From: Fodinibius salicampi | Lineage (GTDB): Bacteria; Bacteroidota; Rhodothermia; Balneolales; Balneolaceae | Assembly (NCBI RefSeq): GCF_039545095.1 | Contig: NZ_BAABRS010000004.1 | Location: forward strand, 62,001-126,000 | Length of the DNA: 64,000 nt | Direction: 5' to 3' | Part shown: piece by piece, positions 1 to 8,465 of the stretch | Layout: every line of letters starts with the position of its first letter | How positions within the stretch are numbered: the stretch's first letter is position 1 | Position numbers and translations under genes: made by a program | Notes under the pieces: model-generated | Databases searched by the model: none | What the model was told of the DNA's origin: nothing | Seen by the model: the letters and a program-made list of their open reading frames with translations, nothing else

Positions 1-239
1 TATCCTAATCCAACCGGGGATAATAACCATGAAAGCAGATCTTCATTACCAACAATGAGATTACCGCTCCGAAAGAATTGTAAGCCTAATACGGCAGATG
101 AGACAGGGGCTAAAATAATGGCAACGATCGCCCAAACGAAAAGGGTCCATATTGCCATCGGTTTCCATAAGTGAATGAGGCTTCTCCAAGCCGACCGGCT
201 ATGACGGGTATGAAAAATTTGAGAAAGATATTTCTTCAT
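1..239 (-). CDS. Membrane protein N-terminus, probable GDPD-type membrane domain (partial)
   Basis: An open frame of 79 codons starts at the ATG at 239 and runs off the left edge. The first 32 residues are basic and polar. They are followed by a long hydrophobic segment (about residues 33-56) and by the motif RSGNL-NEDLLSWLLSPVGLG. An 'SGN ... LL.FLLSP.G' pattern after the first helix is what I remember from the membrane domain that precedes glycerophosphodiester phosphodiesterases (GPDPase_memb), so that family is the best guess. The catalytic part, if there is one, lies outside the window. The coding frame is clear; the family is an inference from memory. Confidence 0.6.
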   Translation of the reverse strand, partial: MKKYLSQIFHTRHSRSAWRSLIHLWKPMAIWTLFVWAIVAIILAPVSSAVLGLQFFRSGNLIVGNEDLLSWLLSPVGLG

Positions 240-315
240 TACCCGACATAATAACCAATCAAAAATAGAATTCCATTAGTTTAAGTCTCGTATTACGGGT
301 CTAAAGTTAGACTTG

Positions 316-2499
316 TTAATTAAATGCAGTTCCTACCAATCCATTTGGCGGGCCGTAATTATTCTTTTGAGTGAAAATACATTCAAATTTTTGATAATCA
401 CTATCGGTGTTTGGCCATAGGAAGGTTCCGTTGAGTTGTTCAACCAAGGTTTCAAGAAGAAGGTTATGTAGCGTTTTTTGCTTCTTAACGGCTACCTGGG
501 ATTCGATAATATTATCACCTTCAAGGATAACATGAACTTGTTTCCCATATTGGCGAAAGATTATGTCAAGCTCTTTTCTGTTATTAACATTGGTGGTTTC
601 GAATATTAGACCAAACAACTCATTTAGAAGAAGTCCGCATGGAATAGCTTGGTTAATATTGAGAGATAAGTCAGTTTTATCAACATTCACTGTGATATTA
701 TGATTGTCAAGCTTTTGCTTGAAGGCCGGGGTATCAAACAGTTTCTTAATAAATTTATTGAAGGGGATATTATTTAAGTCTCCGCTTTGATACAAAACCT
801 CATGGATAGAAGCAATGGTTAGTATTCTATCTTGTGTATCGGAAAGTTTTTTCTTCAGGTGCTCATTATCAGATTCATAAACCTGAAGTTCCACCAAGCT
901 ATTAATCAGAGCAAGATTGTTTTTGACCCGATGATGAAGTTCTGACAATAATAGCATCTTTTCATTCAGGGCCTCCTCAATTTTCTGGCGATATTGGCGC
1001 TGCTGAGAAATATCCACATAAATTCCGTAGGTGGCAATTATCTCTTCCTGAAACTCCACAGGAACATTACCGATAAGCACGGGTACTTCCTGCCCATCTT
1101 TTCGAAGACGTAGTGATTCTTTTTGAAAAGTTCGACCGTTTTGAGTAGCAGAAGACATGGCTTCTGCCTCAGCCTTTTTATGATGGGGAGCTAATAATGT
1201 GTTGATATCTTTTTGCTCTATCTCTTTTTTTCGATATCCAAAAATAGTTTCAAAACTTTTATTGATTTGTTTGATCTTATTTTCGTTATCTACAATAGCA
1301 ATGCCTACCGGAGCATTTTGGAATAGTTGCTCGAGCATCAGCTGGTTTCTACGATTTTCTCGCTCAATATTCTTTTCTTCTGTTACGTCCAGCGCGGCTC
1401 CCGAAACATATTTATCTCCATCCTGGATAAACATTTTAGCTCCAATATAGTAGTCTCTAATCTCTCCCTTTTTATTAGTAATTTTTGTTTCCAAAGATAA
1501 TTCCTGGCCTTCAAGGCATTTCTTGAACTGTTTAAAATTATCTTCTTTGTGACCTTCAACAACAAAATCAAAGACTTTTTTCCCAGATAATTCTTCCGCA
1601 GAATATCCAAGTCGGGTTACTAGGTTTTCATTCCATCGAATCATTTCACCTTTATCATTGAGTACAAAAAATGCCCCGGGAATACTTCCGAGTGCATCTT
1701 TGATAAATTTTTTATTTCTGACCAGGTCTTGTTCTATTTCTTTTCTGCGACTGATATCCCGAATATTGACAATTGCACGAAGCTTTCCCGAATCGGTCCG
1801 ATAGGCACTGGAAGATATTTCCGCAGGTATTTTATGTCCCTTTTTATGAATCAGGTCCGTTTCAATCTGGTACTTACCGGTTTTTTTTCGTGTGGCAAGT
1901 GCTTCCTGGTATACAGGATCTTCTATATCCATGATATCTTCCCGGGAACATTCGACGAGATCCTCATGATCTCGCCCAAGAATATTTTCAGCGGCAGGAT
2001 TGGCGTCAAGGATTTGCCCTTTGGTATCCGTAATAAGAATACCGTCAAGGCTTTGTTCAAATTGAATCTGGTAGCGACTTTTATTTTCTTCGATTTGCTG
2101 CTTGGCTTTGATAGAGTCCGTAACCTCATCGTGGACCATAAGGAATTGCCCATTTTTGTCCAGTGGACGAAAGGTACATTTAAACCAATGATCATGGTCG
2201 GGTGTTTGGATAGGGTAGGTAAGTTTGTATTCTTTTTTTTCACCCCGCAACACTTTCTTTAATCCTATGATAAACTTCAAGGCATAGTCATTGCCCAGCT
2301 CCGCCGGTTTCTGTAGCATGGAAAAGAAATTTTCATCAGTGTCAGGACGTTTAATCTGCGCCTGGCTATCATCAAATTCTTCCCACGGCCTATTAGTTTG
2401 GATGATAGTACCTTCATAATCCATAGTTGCAATATGGGCACTTAGACTGTCTATTAAGCTTTTTTCAATCTTAGAGCTTGTAGAATTATTTGAAAGCAT
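316..2499 (-). CDS. PAS-domain HisKA_2-type sensor kinase with degenerate ATP-binding domain
   Basis: This is a soluble 727-residue protein with no signal peptide or membrane segment. It has four PAS-like repeats at about 15-135, 140-260, 262-380 and 385-505, each ending in a 'DIT/DIS'-type junction. A HisKA_2 dimerisation/phosphoacceptor segment follows with the family motif ELHHRVKNNL (phospho-His about H523). The next part should be a HATPase_c domain, but it has lost its signature residues. The N-box reads NELFGLIF, without the second Asn. There is no DxGxG box, only LEGDNI. The G2 glycines are replaced by LHNLLLETLVEQL. It may be a pseudokinase, a phosphotransfer scaffold or a sensor needing a partner kinase. 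It lies on the same strand as the kinase/regulator pair upstream, separated from it by 592 bases. Confidence 0.9.
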   Translation of the reverse strand: MLSNNSTSSKIEKSLIDSLSAHIATMDYEGTIIQTNRPWEEFDDSQAQIKRPDTDENFFSMLQKPAELGNDYALKFIIGLKKVLRGEKKEYKLTYPIQTPDHDHWFKCTFRPLDKNGQFLMVHDEVTDSIKAKQQIEENKSRYQIQFEQSLDGILITDTKGQILDANPAAENILGRDHEDLVECSREDIMDIEDPVYQEALATRKKTGKYQIETDLIHKKGHKIPAEISSSAYRTDSGKLRAIVNIRDISRRKEIEQDLVRNKKFIKDALGSIPGAFFVLNDKGEMIRWNENLVTRLGYSAEELSGKKVFDFVVEGHKEDNFKQFKKCLEGQELSLETKITNKKGEIRDYYIGAKMFIQDGDKYVSGAALDVTEEKNIERENRRNQLMLEQLFQNAPVGIAIVDNENKIKQINKSFETIFGYRKKEIEQKDINTLLAPHHKKAEAEAMSSATQNGRTFQKESLRLRKDGQEVPVLIGNVPVEFQEEIIATYGIYVDISQQRQYRQKIEEALNEKMLLLSELHHRVKNNLALINSLVELQVYESDNEHLKKKLSDTQDRILTIASIHEVLYQSGDLNNIPFNKFIKKLFDTPAFKQKLDNHNITVNVDKTDLSLNINQAIPCGLLLNELFGLIFETTNVNNRKELDIIFRQYGKQVHVILEGDNIIESQVAVKKQKTLHNLLLETLVEQLNGTFLWPNTDSDYQKFECIFTQKNNYGPPNGLVGTAFN

Positions 2500-3091
2500 A
2501 TTTGATCAATTGATAATAAATATTAGATCTTATGATCATCAATTTTGGCCTCTTTGGTAAGACGTTAAAAGCCTAATTTATTTATCATCTTAAATACCTA
2601 TTCTTTGTAGGTGTTTTTCACATTGATATGTTGATTTCCTTTTGAAGTAATTTTGACTGCTTTCTGTAGACGATACTCAGAAACACCCAGTTGGATATCA
2701 CTCAGCGCTCCCGCCTTTAATAAAGGTTTTGTGAACAGTTCCCGGCCGAATACATGGAGTACAGCCAATGGGAAGTAATTATTCTAATCAATTCTTTGCC
2801 GGGAATAGAATAATCGGCTAAATTACTTATAATTACATTGTAAGTTCCTGAGAGATGCTTTTTCAGTGGGAAACCTATAAGATGAAATTTTGGTAATCTG
2901 TCAGTTTTTTGCAGAAGACAACATATCTTCAACTGTAGCTGTGAGTTGAGAATTTTTACCCTGAAGTAGAATTTGCATTGATTGCACCCGGATTCTTTCT
3001 TTCTCAATCTATGGCTTTTTGTATAGGAATAATATGGCAGATAACGCCTATTTTGCCATGGGTGAAAACACCTAAGCGGTAAAGAGGGTTA
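2500..3091. other. 592-base AT-rich gap, possible gene relic
   Basis: No intact gene is evident. On the minus strand, open stretches occur in all three frames. One starts with an ATG at about 2970 (MQILLQGKNSQLTATVEDML) and stays open for 25 codons; a one-base shift would extend it slightly. A 96-codon frame covers 2717-3007. A third frame ends near 2600 with the helix-turn-helix-like LSDIQLGVSEYRLQKAVKI. This could be a decayed minus-strand gene, but none of the pieces is convincing alone. No terminator hairpin was found. Confidence 0.3.
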
Positions 3092-3757
3092 TTAGTTTAG
3101 GTCGACTAATTCATGCTTGATGGCGTAGGTGACCAAACCGGCGGTGTTCTGCGCTCCTGTTTTTTGGAGTAAGTTCCGGCGGTGGGCATCAACAGTGCGG
3201 GGACTGATATACAGTTTTTCAGCTATTTCGGCATTGGTATGTTCTTGAACGATGAGTTCCAACACCTCTTTTTCTCTATCAGTAAGTTGTGCAGGATCTC
3301 CTGATTTTTTTTGGGTCGGACTTTTTACAAGATCCATCATAACGCTTCGGGTGGCATCATCGCTGAAATAGTGTTTGCCATCTAATATCGCAGTGATCGC
3401 ATCAATGAGCACACTTCGATTCGAGTTTTTAAGTATATAGCCCGAGGCTCCCGCCTTTATCATCTGACGAATATGTTGTTCTTCATCCAGCATGGTAAGG
3501 GCCAGAATTTTAATCTCCGGGTGTGCCTCCTTGATTTGGCGGGTGGCTTCTATGCCATTCATATCAGGCATAGAAATATCCATAATAATAAAATCGATCT
3601 CTTCTTCTCGTTCAGTACAAATATCAACCGCCTCCTGACCATTTTGAGCCTCTGCAATTATCTCAAAACCTATTTCATCTTCCAAAAGGGCGCAAATACC
3701 ATCTCGTACAATATCATGGTCGTCAACAAGTAGTATATTAATTTTGGCCATGGCCAT
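3092..3757 (-). CDS. NarL/FixJ-family response regulator
   Basis: A 221-residue two-component regulator. The receiver domain (about 5-125) has the acidic pair D12/D13, phosphoacceptor D60 (IIMDISMPD), T88 and the conserved K110. A C-terminal LuxR-type helix-turn-helix (about 155-217) contains LTDREKEVLELI and EIAEKLYISPRTVDAHR. It starts 4 bases after the stop codon of the upstream kinase, so the two are certainly co-transcribed and form a cognate pair. An alternative start two codons downstream (MAK) is equally possible. The target genes cannot be read from the window. The cognate kinase has a cytoplasmic PAS array, so the signal could be redox, small-molecule or membrane-state related (inference). 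Confidence 0.95.
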   Translation of the reverse strand: MAMAKINILLVDDHDIVRDGICALLEDEIGFEIIAEAQNGQEAVDICTEREEEIDFIIMDISMPDMNGIEATRQIKEAHPEIKILALTMLDEEQHIRQMIKAGASGYILKNSNRSVLIDAITAILDGKHYFSDDATRSVMMDLVKSPTQKKSGDPAQLTDREKEVLELIVQEHTNAEIAEKLYISPRTVDAHRRNLLQKTGAQNTAGLVTYAIKHELVDLN

Positions 3758-3761
3758 TCCA

Positions 3762-6560
3762 TTACTTTAGCAGGGATTGGAGGTGTGGAATAGTGATGGT
3801 TGTTGTCATTCCCTTTCCTGGCTGTGAATTAATATCAAAAGTACCCTGTAAGTTAGAAACTCTTGTCTTTATGCTGCGAAGCCCCAGTCCCTTATTACTA
3901 TGTTCCTCTTCTAGCTGTACTCCTCTGCCATCATCTTCAACAATAAGTTTAATCGAATTACGGTTGACTTGCAACTCTATAGAAATTGTGGAACAATCGG
4001 CATGACGTACGGCATTGGAAACAAGTTCCTGAATAATACGGAATATATTTATTTCAGCCTGATCCTTTAAGTTCAGTTCCTCTTTGTTATAGTCAAAATG
4101 GAAAGCTATATCCGTACTTTTTTGAAGATTTTGGACCAGGTTTTTTACGGCTGTAATCAGTCCATAGTCTGCAATGGCTTTGGGCATCAGGTTATAAGCA
4201 ATACTGCGAGTTTCAGAAACGGCATTTTTGAGAAGTGAGAGTCCGGTGTTCAATTGATTTTGTCGTTTTTGGGGCAGCTTGTCAATATCGGACTTTACGG
4301 ACTCAAAATTCATACTGGCCGCAACAAGGTATTGTCCCAACCCGTCGTGCAGTTCATGGGCAATACGTTTGCGTTCTTGATTTTCACCTTCGATGACGGA
4401 GTCTATAATTTTTTGTTGCATGTGCTTTTGTTCGGTAATGTCGTGTATAAGCGCAAGCCTATAGGTTTTATCTTTGTACTGTACATTTGTTGCAGTCACT
4501 TCAACATGTATTAGGCTTTCATCTTTAGTAAGATGTCTCCATTCTCCAGTGTATGTTTTTTTGCTCCAGTGTTTATCAACAGCATTTTTTAGTTTTTCTA
4601 TATCCTCGGGCGGTCGGATATCAGCTAATGTCATATTTAAAAATTCTTTTTCCGAATACCCGTAGTGCTTGATAGCTGCCTGGTTCACTTCCACAAATTC
4701 CAGTGTATCAGGATTATAAATCCACATTGGTTGCGGATTTTTTTCAAAAATATGACGGTATTTTTCCTCAGATTCACGGAGTCGTTGTTCAAGTTTTTTC
4801 TGCTGTGTAACATCTATGACGGTTGAAATCATTAGGTTTTGTTCATACAAGGGGATGGCTTTATTATTAACAATTTTTGTTTCTCCATCCTGTGTTGTAA
4901 TGGAAATATTAGACCATTCCATCGCTTCGGGATCACCGCTTTCCATATCTTTCATGACTTGTTGTCTTATTCTGGAACGGTAATCTTCTTCGGGATAGAC
5001 ATGTTCAAAAAAGCTGTCTACGTCTTTGAGTATTTCTCTTGGCCATCCATAAATTTGACAAAAACGTTTATTCATAAGAGTAACTTGCCCGTCATCTATT
5101 GTATTAACAGCTACACCTATAGGTAGATTTTCGAGCGTGGTTTCAATAAAGGTATTTCGCTGCTTAAGTTTTTGTTCAGAATTCTTACGATCGGTTATGT
5201 CCTGTACAATACCCAACAATTTAATAACTTCACCCTTGTCATTTTCTTTGGATATTATTTTTGCCCGGACAAATTTCTTATTTCCCTTATCAGTTTTTAA
5301 TCGCAGATCAATATCACTGGATTCTTTCTTCTCTATGGCTGCTTCTATGGCCTTGTTGTGTTTTTTGCTGTATGCCCCGTAATAATTTGTTTGGATTTCC
5401 TCATAGGAGGGAGGCCCCAATTTTGAATCGCGTTCAAAGATCTCAAACATCGTTGGGGACCAATTAATTTTCTCGGTTTTTGGGTTGAATTCCCAGTCAC
5501 CAATTTGGCCAATCTTCTGAGATCGTATTAAGCGTTCTTGGCGCCGTTTAAGTTCCAGTTCGTTTTTCTTTTGATCAGTGATGTCCCTAACCAAGCTTAC
5601 TACCTTGTCAACTTCTCCTTCTTCATCATAAACCAGTGTAACCGTATGACCAGAATAGAAGGTACTTCCATCTTTGCGCTGCATAACAAACTCCGTCTGG
5701 AAAAACCCTTTTTCTTCAAGTTCGGCTGCGCCCATTTCATTAAATTCTTCAAACTTTTCCTTACTGACATGAAGGATTCGGGTGGAGTTTCCTTCGAGCT
5801 CTTCTTTGGTGTATCCGAATAGCTCTTCGGTGCTTTTGTTGCAGTTGATAATGGTACGACTTTCGTAATCCAGAATAATCAGGCTGGATTTCAGGCTTTC
5901 AAATATTTTTCTGAGCAGTTTCTGAGACTCGCGGATCTTTGCCTGCGACGCTTTAATCTCACTCATGTCAATCCCGATACCTACTGACGTATCATCCGTT
6001 AGGCGGACATTAGTCCAAGAGATCGGAATTTCTTCTCTGGATTTAGTGGTTATGTTAAATTCTTTCCATCCAACACCGGGACTGTTCATGAAATCGACAA
6101 CCTTTTCACGAATCTCCTTATCGGGATAGCAGGCCTCCATCAAGTTGATGCTTTTCTGTTCAATCTCTTCATTCGACCAACCAATTACTTTCTCGAACTC
6201 TTTATTTACTTCAAATGCCTCCAGGTCGGGATCGTAAATGGTGATCAGAACTGGAATACGCTCAAAGAGGATATCGTTGAGTTCTTTTTCCGTTTTAAGT
6301 TCTTCAACCAGTTTGAGTAATTCATTTTTGCTGGCAAGGGTTTGACGTTCGTGTAGTTTTAGTAGCCAGAAAAGACCAAGAGCAGTAATGATTACATAGA
6401 ACCATCCTTTGTAGGTTTGTAATATTGAAAGTGTGTGAGTATCGCTCGCTAGTGATTCAAGAAGTTGATCGGTAAAGGCAATCCAGAGACCAGCAACAAC
6501 AAGGTAAATAATCGTAATATTAAGAGGGGAAAGTGTTATGATTTGGTCATTATTTGCCAT
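3762..6560 (-). CDS. Multi-PAS HisKA_3 (NarX/DesK-type) membrane sensor histidine kinase
   Basis: A 932-residue kinase. Two N-terminal hydrophobic helices (about 12-30 and 50-68) with a short loop anchor it in the inner membrane. Five PAS/PAC units follow (roughly 85-205, 210-330, 335-460, 462-590, 600-715). The catalytic core is intact: the HisKA_3 motif RKRIAHELHDGLGQ (phospho-His about H738), N-box QELVSNAVRHA, G1 box EDDGRGV and G2 box KGLGLRSI. HisKA_3 kinases pair with NarL-type regulators, which matches the gene 4 bases downstream. The intact catalytic motifs contrast with the degenerate kinase at 316-2499, and the two sensors could work together (inference). Confidence 0.95.
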   Translation of the reverse strand: MANNDQIITLSPLNITIIYLVVAGLWIAFTDQLLESLASDTHTLSILQTYKGWFYVIITALGLFWLLKLHERQTLASKNELLKLVEELKTEKELNDILFERIPVLITIYDPDLEAFEVNKEFEKVIGWSNEEIEQKSINLMEACYPDKEIREKVVDFMNSPGVGWKEFNITTKSREEIPISWTNVRLTDDTSVGIGIDMSEIKASQAKIRESQKLLRKIFESLKSSLIILDYESRTIINCNKSTEELFGYTKEELEGNSTRILHVSKEKFEEFNEMGAAELEEKGFFQTEFVMQRKDGSTFYSGHTVTLVYDEEGEVDKVVSLVRDITDQKKNELELKRRQERLIRSQKIGQIGDWEFNPKTEKINWSPTMFEIFERDSKLGPPSYEEIQTNYYGAYSKKHNKAIEAAIEKKESSDIDLRLKTDKGNKKFVRAKIISKENDKGEVIKLLGIVQDITDRKNSEQKLKQRNTFIETTLENLPIGVAVNTIDDGQVTLMNKRFCQIYGWPREILKDVDSFFEHVYPEEDYRSRIRQQVMKDMESGDPEAMEWSNISITTQDGETKIVNNKAIPLYEQNLMISTVIDVTQQKKLEQRLRESEEKYRHIFEKNPQPMWIYNPDTLEFVEVNQAAIKHYGYSEKEFLNMTLADIRPPEDIEKLKNAVDKHWSKKTYTGEWRHLTKDESLIHVEVTATNVQYKDKTYRLALIHDITEQKHMQQKIIDSVIEGENQERKRIAHELHDGLGQYLVAASMNFESVKSDIDKLPQKRQNQLNTGLSLLKNAVSETRSIAYNLMPKAIADYGLITAVKNLVQNLQKSTDIAFHFDYNKEELNLKDQAEINIFRIIQELVSNAVRHADCSTISIELQVNRNSIKLIVEDDGRGVQLEEEHSNKGLGLRSIKTRVSNLQGTFDINSQPGKGMTTTITIPHLQSLLK

Positions 6561-6690
6561 AACTCCAAAAGTTACATCTTAAATAAACTATCCTAACAGA
6601 TTAACAGTGTAAGAGATATTTTGCTAAGATTGTAGGGCAATTTGTTGTGGGCTGGGTAATACAGGGTAGCTTGCAGAAAAATGGCTGATA

Positions 6691-6721
6691 AAATAAAAAG
6701 GCGACCGTTGTGGGTCGCCTT
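6691..6721 (-). terminator. Rho-independent terminator after the DUF2892 gene
   Basis: A perfect 9-bp stem (AAGGCGACC at 6698-6706 and GGTCGCCTT at 6713-6721) encloses a 6-base loop. Read on the minus strand it is followed by a run of T residues (TTTTTATTT). It ends the gntR-DUF2892 transcript. Confidence 0.9.
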
Positions 6722-6748
6722 GTAGCTTATGGTAATATGGAATTCAAA

Positions 6749-6952
6749 CTATTTCTGCTTCCGTGTCGATAGGCCAAACGGCATATACAGAGGACAAGTG
6801 CTTATTAAGCTAGTAAGCAGAAAGATGACAGCTAAAGCCCCCAGAATTATAGCAGTAGTTCCTGAAATGAGATTCAGAAAATAAAGAATACCTACTAAGA
6901 TGGCGAGCATAGTTCGAACTAGGCGGTCGATAGTTCCCATGTTCTTTTTCAT
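6749..6952 (-). CDS. DUF2892 (YgaP-type membrane domain) protein
   Basis: A 67-residue inner-membrane protein with the family pattern of an N-terminal 'MGTIDRLVRTMLA' amphipathic helix, two adjacent hydrophobic helices (about 13-30 and 33-50) and the CPLYMPFGLSTRK tail. The ATG at 6952 is preferred over the GTG at 6961 because AAGGTG lies at ribosome-binding distance upstream. DUF2892 modules are found fused or next to rhodaneses and sulfur-handling proteins (E. coli YgaP is a rhodanese-DUF2892 fusion). That fits the sulfur genes in this block. It lies directly after the GntR regulator in the same transcript. A second family member is encoded at 14642-14899. Confidence 0.85.
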   Translation of the reverse strand: MKKNMGTIDRLVRTMLAILVGILYFLNLISGTTAIILGALAVIFLLTSLISTCPLYMPFGLSTRKQK

Positions 6953-6987
6953 GATATACACCTTTTTTGTTGGGATGATTGCAACAG

Positions 6988-7788
6988 TTAATTGTTATCT
7001 CTAAAAACTGGTATTATTTCTTTAAATGGCAATTCGTCTTTTTTATTGGAATTTGAAGTTTGTCTTTCAGCCATAAGTTCAAATACCATTCTATCGTTTC
7101 GATAGTATCTTTTCTGATAATAAACTGGTTTATCTCCAATAGTATAGGAGATGCGATTCATTAATAATAATGGGGTTTGTGAATCAACTTTTAAGTGTTT
7201 AGCTAATCTATCACCAGCCATCGAAGCTTCAATGCGATAGCATCCTTTTTTGATCGGAATTTCAAATTCATCTTCGAGGATAGAAAATATAGTGGTTTTT
7301 TCCAGGTCATAACCTTCAATAAGCTGACCATAAAAAATGGGCATCCATGTAACATCATAGGCAATGGGCTCTCCGTCACCCAGTCGAACACGTTCCAATT
7401 GAATGGCAATAGTTTTGTTACCAATATCCAGGTATGAAAGCAGATCTTTGCGATCACTGATATCAGCTTGGTGAAAGGAAATAAGTTTCGAGCTTGCTTT
7501 CATTCCCGTTCCCGCCAACTCTTCAGTAAAGTCATTCAGAATCGAAAAGGATTGATGCGTTCGTTGATCAGTTACGAACGACCCCAGTCCTTGGCAGCGA
7601 TAAATCAGCTGTTCATTTTCAAGTGTTTGTAGAGCACGACGTACCGTCACGCGGCTTACATCAAACTTTTTACTGAGTTCATTTTCTGAAGGGAGCTTCT
7701 CGTCGGATGTTAGCGCCCCACTTTCAATCTCCTTCTTCAGCCAGTCGCTTATCTGTTTATGTAAGGGAATACCTTCTTTTAAATCCAT
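6988..7788 (-). CDS. GntR-family (HutC subfamily) transcriptional regulator
   Basis: A 266-residue repressor-type regulator. It has an N-terminal winged helix (about 8-75) with the GntR signature LPSENELSKKFDVSRVTVRRAL, followed by a UTRA effector-binding domain (about 95-235). The UTRA domain marks the HutC subfamily, whose members bind small molecules and recognise GT-N4-AC type operators. It is divergent from the DUF302/RND operon. The intervening 250 bases hold two operator-like repeats of that type, one near its own start and one over the -35 box of the opposing operon. Autoregulation and repression of the pump operon are inferred. The ligand is unknown. Confidence 0.93.
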   Translation of the reverse strand: MDLKEGIPLHKQISDWLKKEIESGALTSDEKLPSENELSKKFDVSRVTVRRALQTLENEQLIYRCQGLGSFVTDQRTHQSFSILNDFTEELAGTGMKASSKLISFHQADISDRKDLLSYLDIGNKTIAIQLERVRLGDGEPIAYDVTWMPIFYGQLIEGYDLEKTTIFSILEDEFEIPIKKGCYRIEASMAGDRLAKHLKVDSQTPLLLMNRISYTIGDKPVYYQKRYYRNDRMVFELMAERQTSNSNKKDELPFKEIIPVFRDNN

Positions 7789-7847
7789 TTTTTTAATCGT
7801 CTTTGATAATTCAATTAAAGATAAATAAAAAAACGAATAAAAGAAAT

Positions 7848-7863
7848 ACCTGTAATAACAAGT
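7848..7863. promoter_or_regulatory. Operator-like inverted repeat near gntR
   Basis: ACCTGT-AATA-ACAAGT has two 6-base arms separated by 4 bases, with one mismatch. It fits the GT-N4-AC core expected for HutC-type GntR regulators. It lies 60 bases upstream of the gntR start codon and matches the perfect copy at 7966-7981. Confidence 0.55.
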
Positions 7864-7965
7864 TATTTCAGTTGTATTCTCCTTATAAATTCCATTTAAA
7901 AGCTTTTAACTATACTTAATGGGCTTATAGAATAAATATATCAACTCCATTGAATATATGTATTT

Positions 7966-7981
7966 ACTTGTATTGACAAGT
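7966..7981. promoter_or_regulatory. Operator-like perfect inverted repeat over the -35 box
   Basis: ACTTGT-ATTG-ACAAGT is a perfect 6-4-6 inverted repeat. It overlaps the TTGACA box of the promoter driving the DUF302/RND operon, the classical position for a repressor. It shares its right arm and spacing with the copy at 7848-7863. Confidence 0.65.
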
Positions 7982-8001
7982 TTAATTTCTGTGTCTATAT
8001 T
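7973..8001 (+). promoter_or_regulatory. Promoter of the DUF302/RND operon
   Basis: TTGACA (7973-7978), a 17-base spacer and TATATT (7996-8001) give a near-consensus sigma-70 promoter, 37 bases before the ATG at 8039. The -35 box is buried in the operator-like repeat. Confidence 0.7.
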
Positions 8002-8038
8002 CATGGAAGATAAATAACCAACCAAACCAACAGAAGTT

Positions 8039-8425
8039 ATGAAATATTTTTATTCAGCAACTACAGATAAATCATTTGATGAAGCTATTGATACCGTAGC
8101 AAACTTATTGAAAGAAGAAGGTTTTGGCGTCCTTACAGAAATTGATGTTAAAGAAACGCTTAAGAAAAAGCTGGACATAGATTTTAAAAAGTATAGAATT
8201 TTGGGCGCCTGTAATCCACATTTTGCCCATAAGGCACTTAGGTCTGAGGATAAAATAGGAGTGATGCTCCCATGCAATGTAATTATTGAGGAACATGAAA
8301 GTGGACAAGTGGAAGTTTCTGCCGTAAATCCGGTTGCTTCAATGCAAGCGGTTGAGAATGAGGAGCTGCATCCCATTGCCGATGAAGTGCGATCACGATT
8401 GGAGAAAGTGATCAATCAGCTGTAA
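8039..8425 (+). CDS. DUF302 family protein
   Basis: A 128-residue cytoplasmic protein of the DUF302 family. Recognisable parts are the N-terminal 'FYSATTDKSFDEAIDTV' strand-helix unit, the segment GFGVLTEIDVKETLKKKL, the FKKYRILGACNPHFAHKAL core with a single Cys and His, and 'GVMLPCNVIIEE'. The biochemical role of DUF302 is not established. Its genes often accompany membrane-stress, sulfur or efflux loci. It is the first gene of the operon, directly behind the operator-controlled promoter, and is followed 40 bases later by tolC. The conserved Cys/His residues suggest metal, heme or thiol chemistry (inference). Confidence 0.9.
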   Translation: MKYFYSATTDKSFDEAIDTVANLLKEEGFGVLTEIDVKETLKKKLDIDFKKYRILGACNPHFAHKALRSEDKIGVMLPCNVIIEEHESGQVEVSAVNPVASMQAVENEELHPIADEVRSRLEKVINQL

Positions 8426-8465
8426 AAGAAAATCTGATGGAAATTATCAAACAGGATAGAATACA

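Noticed and set aside
2717-3007. 96-codon minus-strand ORF as a gene
   Set aside because: No ribosome-binding site and no family resemblance; competing pieces in other frames suggest a relic or chance, so it was reported only as a possible relic.
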